7,247 nucleotides of DNA from Sulfurimonas sp. Lineage in GTDB: Bacteria; Campylobacterota; Campylobacteria; Campylobacterales; Sulfurimonadaceae. The stretch covers positions 27,962-35,208 of the forward strand of contig NVUO01000009.1 in NCBI GenBank assembly GCA_002733155.1, written 5' to 3'. Shown in pieces: positions 6,056 through 7,247 of this stretch. Numbering within the stretch: position 1 is the stretch's first letter; each line of letters starts with the position of its first letter. The position numbers and the translations under genes are program-made. Below the pieces are notes generated by a model. That model worked only from the letters and a program-made list of their open reading frames with translations, was not told the origin of the DNA and did not search any database.

Positions 6056-6256
6056 CAACATTCCATTTAAAACACCTTACAAAATACCTTAATTTCTAAA
6101 ATTTAAGCCTAATGTTACAGGCATATTACAATATTTCTAAAATCATAACATTTTTTAACTTTTTTTATTAAATCTAATACATTTCAATAATATTGATTAA
6201 TTTTTTAAATGTTCTTTTAGTTTTTAAAGAGTATCCTACCCAAATATTAATTTTTT
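6056..6256. other. AT-rich non-coding stretch before the PAS gene
   Basis: I see no open reading frame with a ribosome binding site here on either strand. The sequence is very rich in A and T with several T-runs, and must hold the promoter of the PAS/MCP unit. The best -10 candidates are weak: TATCCT (6232-6237), which would give a leader of about 25 bases, and TTGATT (6193-6198) as a -35-like hexamer that is badly spaced from it. I find no convincing sigma-28 or sigma-54 flagellar promoter. A short GCCT...AGGC dyad (6107-6122) and a direct repeat are the only structures of note. Confidence 0.5.
6092..6143. repeat. 11-base direct repeat in the leader of the taxis unit
   Basis: ATTTCTAAAAT occurs at 6092-6102 and again at 6133-6143, 41 bases apart (about four helical turns). 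The dyad GCCT (6107-6110) / AGGC (6119-6122) lies between the copies. The spacing on one face of the helix would suit a regulator, but in such AT-rich sequence a chance repeat of this length is quite possible. Confidence 0.35.
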
Positions 6257-6268
6257 AGGAGGTTCGAT

Positions 6269-6694
6269 ATGTCAGATAAAAATGAAATTAGCACAGATGG
6301 ATTAACATTTTTAGAAGATGGTGAAGTTTTATATAATGATTTATATCTATTAAGTGAAACAGATGAAAAGGGTATAGTTACTTATGCTAGTGATTCTTTT
6401 TTAAAGGTAGCTAACATGACTAAGGATGATCTTATTGGTCAGCCTCATAATGTAGTACGTCATCCAGATATGCCACGTGCAGCTTTTAAGTCTCTTTGGG
6501 GTGATGCACAAAGTAAAGGATTTTGGGTTGGTTATGTAAAAAATGCTCGTAAAGGTGGTGGATATTACTGGGTACTAGCTACAGTTCTTCGCTCTATTGA
6601 TAAAAATGGAAATATAAAATATGTATCTATTAGGGTTAAACCTTCTCGCGAAGAAATCAAAAAAGCTATAGAGCTTTACTCAACACTAGATTAG
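6269..6694 (+). CDS. PAS-domain energy-taxis sensor, Aer/CetB-like
   Basis: The 141-residue soluble protein is essentially one PAS domain. It aligns by eye with the PAS domain of E. coli Aer along its whole length: GQPHNVVRHPDMPRAAF (57-73), GFWVGYVKN (84-92), GGGYYWVLA (96-104) and YVSIRVKPSREEI (118-130), ending in IELYSTLD like Aer's EPLYKALN. Arg64, His65, Asp67 and Trp86 correspond to Aer Arg57, His58, Asp60 and Trp79, which are needed for FAD binding, so FAD is the likely cofactor. Aer carries a membrane anchor, HAMP and signalling domain in the same chain; this protein has none. The methyl-accepting protein encoded 16 bases downstream supplies at least a signalling domain, an arrangement like CetB/CetA of Campylobacter jejuni. 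The start has a strong AGGAGG (6257-6262), six bases before ATG. I leave the symbol empty because orthology to cetB is not proven. Confidence 0.9.
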   Translation: MSDKNEISTDGLTFLEDGEVLYNDLYLLSETDEKGIVTYASDSFLKVANMTKDDLIGQPHNVVRHPDMPRAAFKSLWGDAQSKGFWVGYVKNARKGGGYYWVLATVLRSIDKNGNIKYVSIRVKPSREEIKKAIELYSTLD

Positions 6695-6710
6695 GTAAAA
6701 GGAATTTATA

Positions 6711-7247
6711 ATGGCATTAATGAAAAAAAATACTTCAGGATCATCATCTGCGATTGTGGCTGGTGGCAGTGATAAAAGACGTCAAAGAACCTTAGCAAAA
6801 CAACAACAAATATCTGAAAGTATAGCTGGTGTATCAATGAGTATCTTAGAAAATGCTCAGGAGAGTGTATCAGCTATTGAAGAGTTGAAATCTTCTATGG
6901 AACAAATTGCTACAGCAGCTGAGGAAAATTCAGGTGCAAGTGAACAAGCCTTAGAAAATGTAAAAAGTATAGATACTAACATATCACGTATGGGCACAAC
7001 TATTGATATGGTTATTACTCAAACCTTATCTACGGGTGATAGTATTATGGCTTCTGTTGAAAAGATTAATGATTCAGTATCTAGAATGGATAAGGCTGTA
7101 GTAGTTGCAAAAGAGAGTTCAACTAAAAGTGAAGAGTTAAAGGTAAGTTCTCAAAATATTGGTAATGCAGTTGGTTTTATTGCCAAAATTGCAGACCAAA
7201 CAAACTTACTAGCTTTAAATGCAGCTATTGAGGCATCTCGTGCAAAA
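6711..7247 (+). CDS. methyl-accepting chemotaxis protein without visible membrane segment (partial)
   Basis: The first 179 codons are present; the frame is open to the right edge. The ATG has AAAAGGAA six bases upstream (6697-6704) and lies 16 bases after the PAS gene, so the two are co-transcribed. The N-terminus MALMKKNTSGSSSA is followed by a basic patch (DKRRQRTLAKQQQ, 21-33) and then a long heptad-patterned helix with the usual methylation-helix look (for example IEELKSSMEQIATAAEENS, 55-73). It reaches IADQTNLLALNAAIEASRAK (160-179), the start of the conserved hairpin tip that contacts CheA and CheW. No hydrophobic segment, ligand-binding domain or HAMP domain is present in what is visible. 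It therefore looks like a cytoplasmic receptor, or one with domains after the hairpin. C. jejuni CetA, by contrast, is membrane-anchored. It presumably receives its signal from the PAS protein. Confidence 0.88.
   Translation, partial: MALMKKNTSGSSSAIVAGGSDKRRQRTLAKQQQISESIAGVSMSILENAQESVSAIEELKSSMEQIATAAEENSGASEQALENVKSIDTNISRMGTTIDMVITQTLSTGDSIMASVEKINDSVSRMDKAVVVAKESSTKSEELKVSSQNIGNAVGFIAKIADQTNLLALNAAIEASRAK

Noticed and set aside
6222..6250. Sigma-28 (FliA) promoter upstream of the PAS gene, suggested by TAAAGAGT
   Set aside because: No CGATAT-like -10 occurs at the right distance; the CGATAT present at 6264-6270 overlaps the start codon and cannot serve.
1..7247. Mobile element, CRISPR array, tRNA or phage-like system
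   Set aside because: I found no regularly spaced repeats, transposase or integrase-like protein, terminal repeats or tRNA-like fold; the genes are ordinary chromosomal ones for this group.

Overview
The window looks like a chromosomal segment of a flagellated, respiring Campylobacterota (Epsilonproteobacteria) bacterium. It is AT-rich. It carries the arrangement rpsO / Rrf2-type regulator / flhA / DHH phosphoesterase, which I recall as typical of that group. The S15 protein has the Campylobacterota-like stretch around [14 protein letters not shown] split, Aer-like energy-taxis pair of the CetB/CetA kind is also present. The genus cannot be fixed by eye; a Sulfurimonas-, Sulfurospirillum- or Arcobacter-like organism would fit.

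Layout from left to right: (1) 1-134 holds the C-terminal end of a periplasmic N-acetylmuramoyl-L-alanine amidase. (2) 199-1926 encodes a secreted lipoprotein with nine CxxCH haem sites, probably an outer-membrane or periplasmic electron carrier or reductase subunit. (3) A terminator hairpin at 1925-1952 sits on the stop codons of two converging genes. (4) 1938-5595, on the minus strand, is a tightly packed set read in the order Rrf2-family Fe-S type regulator, flhA, DHH/DHHA1 phosphoesterase. The gaps are 10 and 3 bases, so it is almost certainly one transcript. (5) A divergent promoter region at 5596-5728 carries a striking inverted repeat that places the same -10-like block on each strand. 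(6) rpsO, for ribosomal protein S15, ends in a strong terminator. (7) About 210 bases of very AT-rich sequence contain no gene. (8) A PAS protein with the FAD-site residues of Aer is followed 16 bases later by a methyl-accepting chemotaxis protein whose visible 179 residues contain no membrane segment. This gene runs off the right edge.

How the genes may work together: FlhA is part of the flagellar export gate. The PAS/MCP pair would report redox or electron-transport state to the flagellar motor. The multihaem lipoprotein belongs to respiration, and the Rrf2-type protein is likely an Fe-S or redox-responsive regulator placed directly upstream of flhA. A link between redox state and motility is therefore plausible, but it is inference. 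I see no mobile element, CRISPR array, tRNA or rRNA. The least explained items are the nine-haem lipoprotein with its non-haem N-terminal domain, the mirrored divergent promoter, and the soluble-looking taxis receptor.
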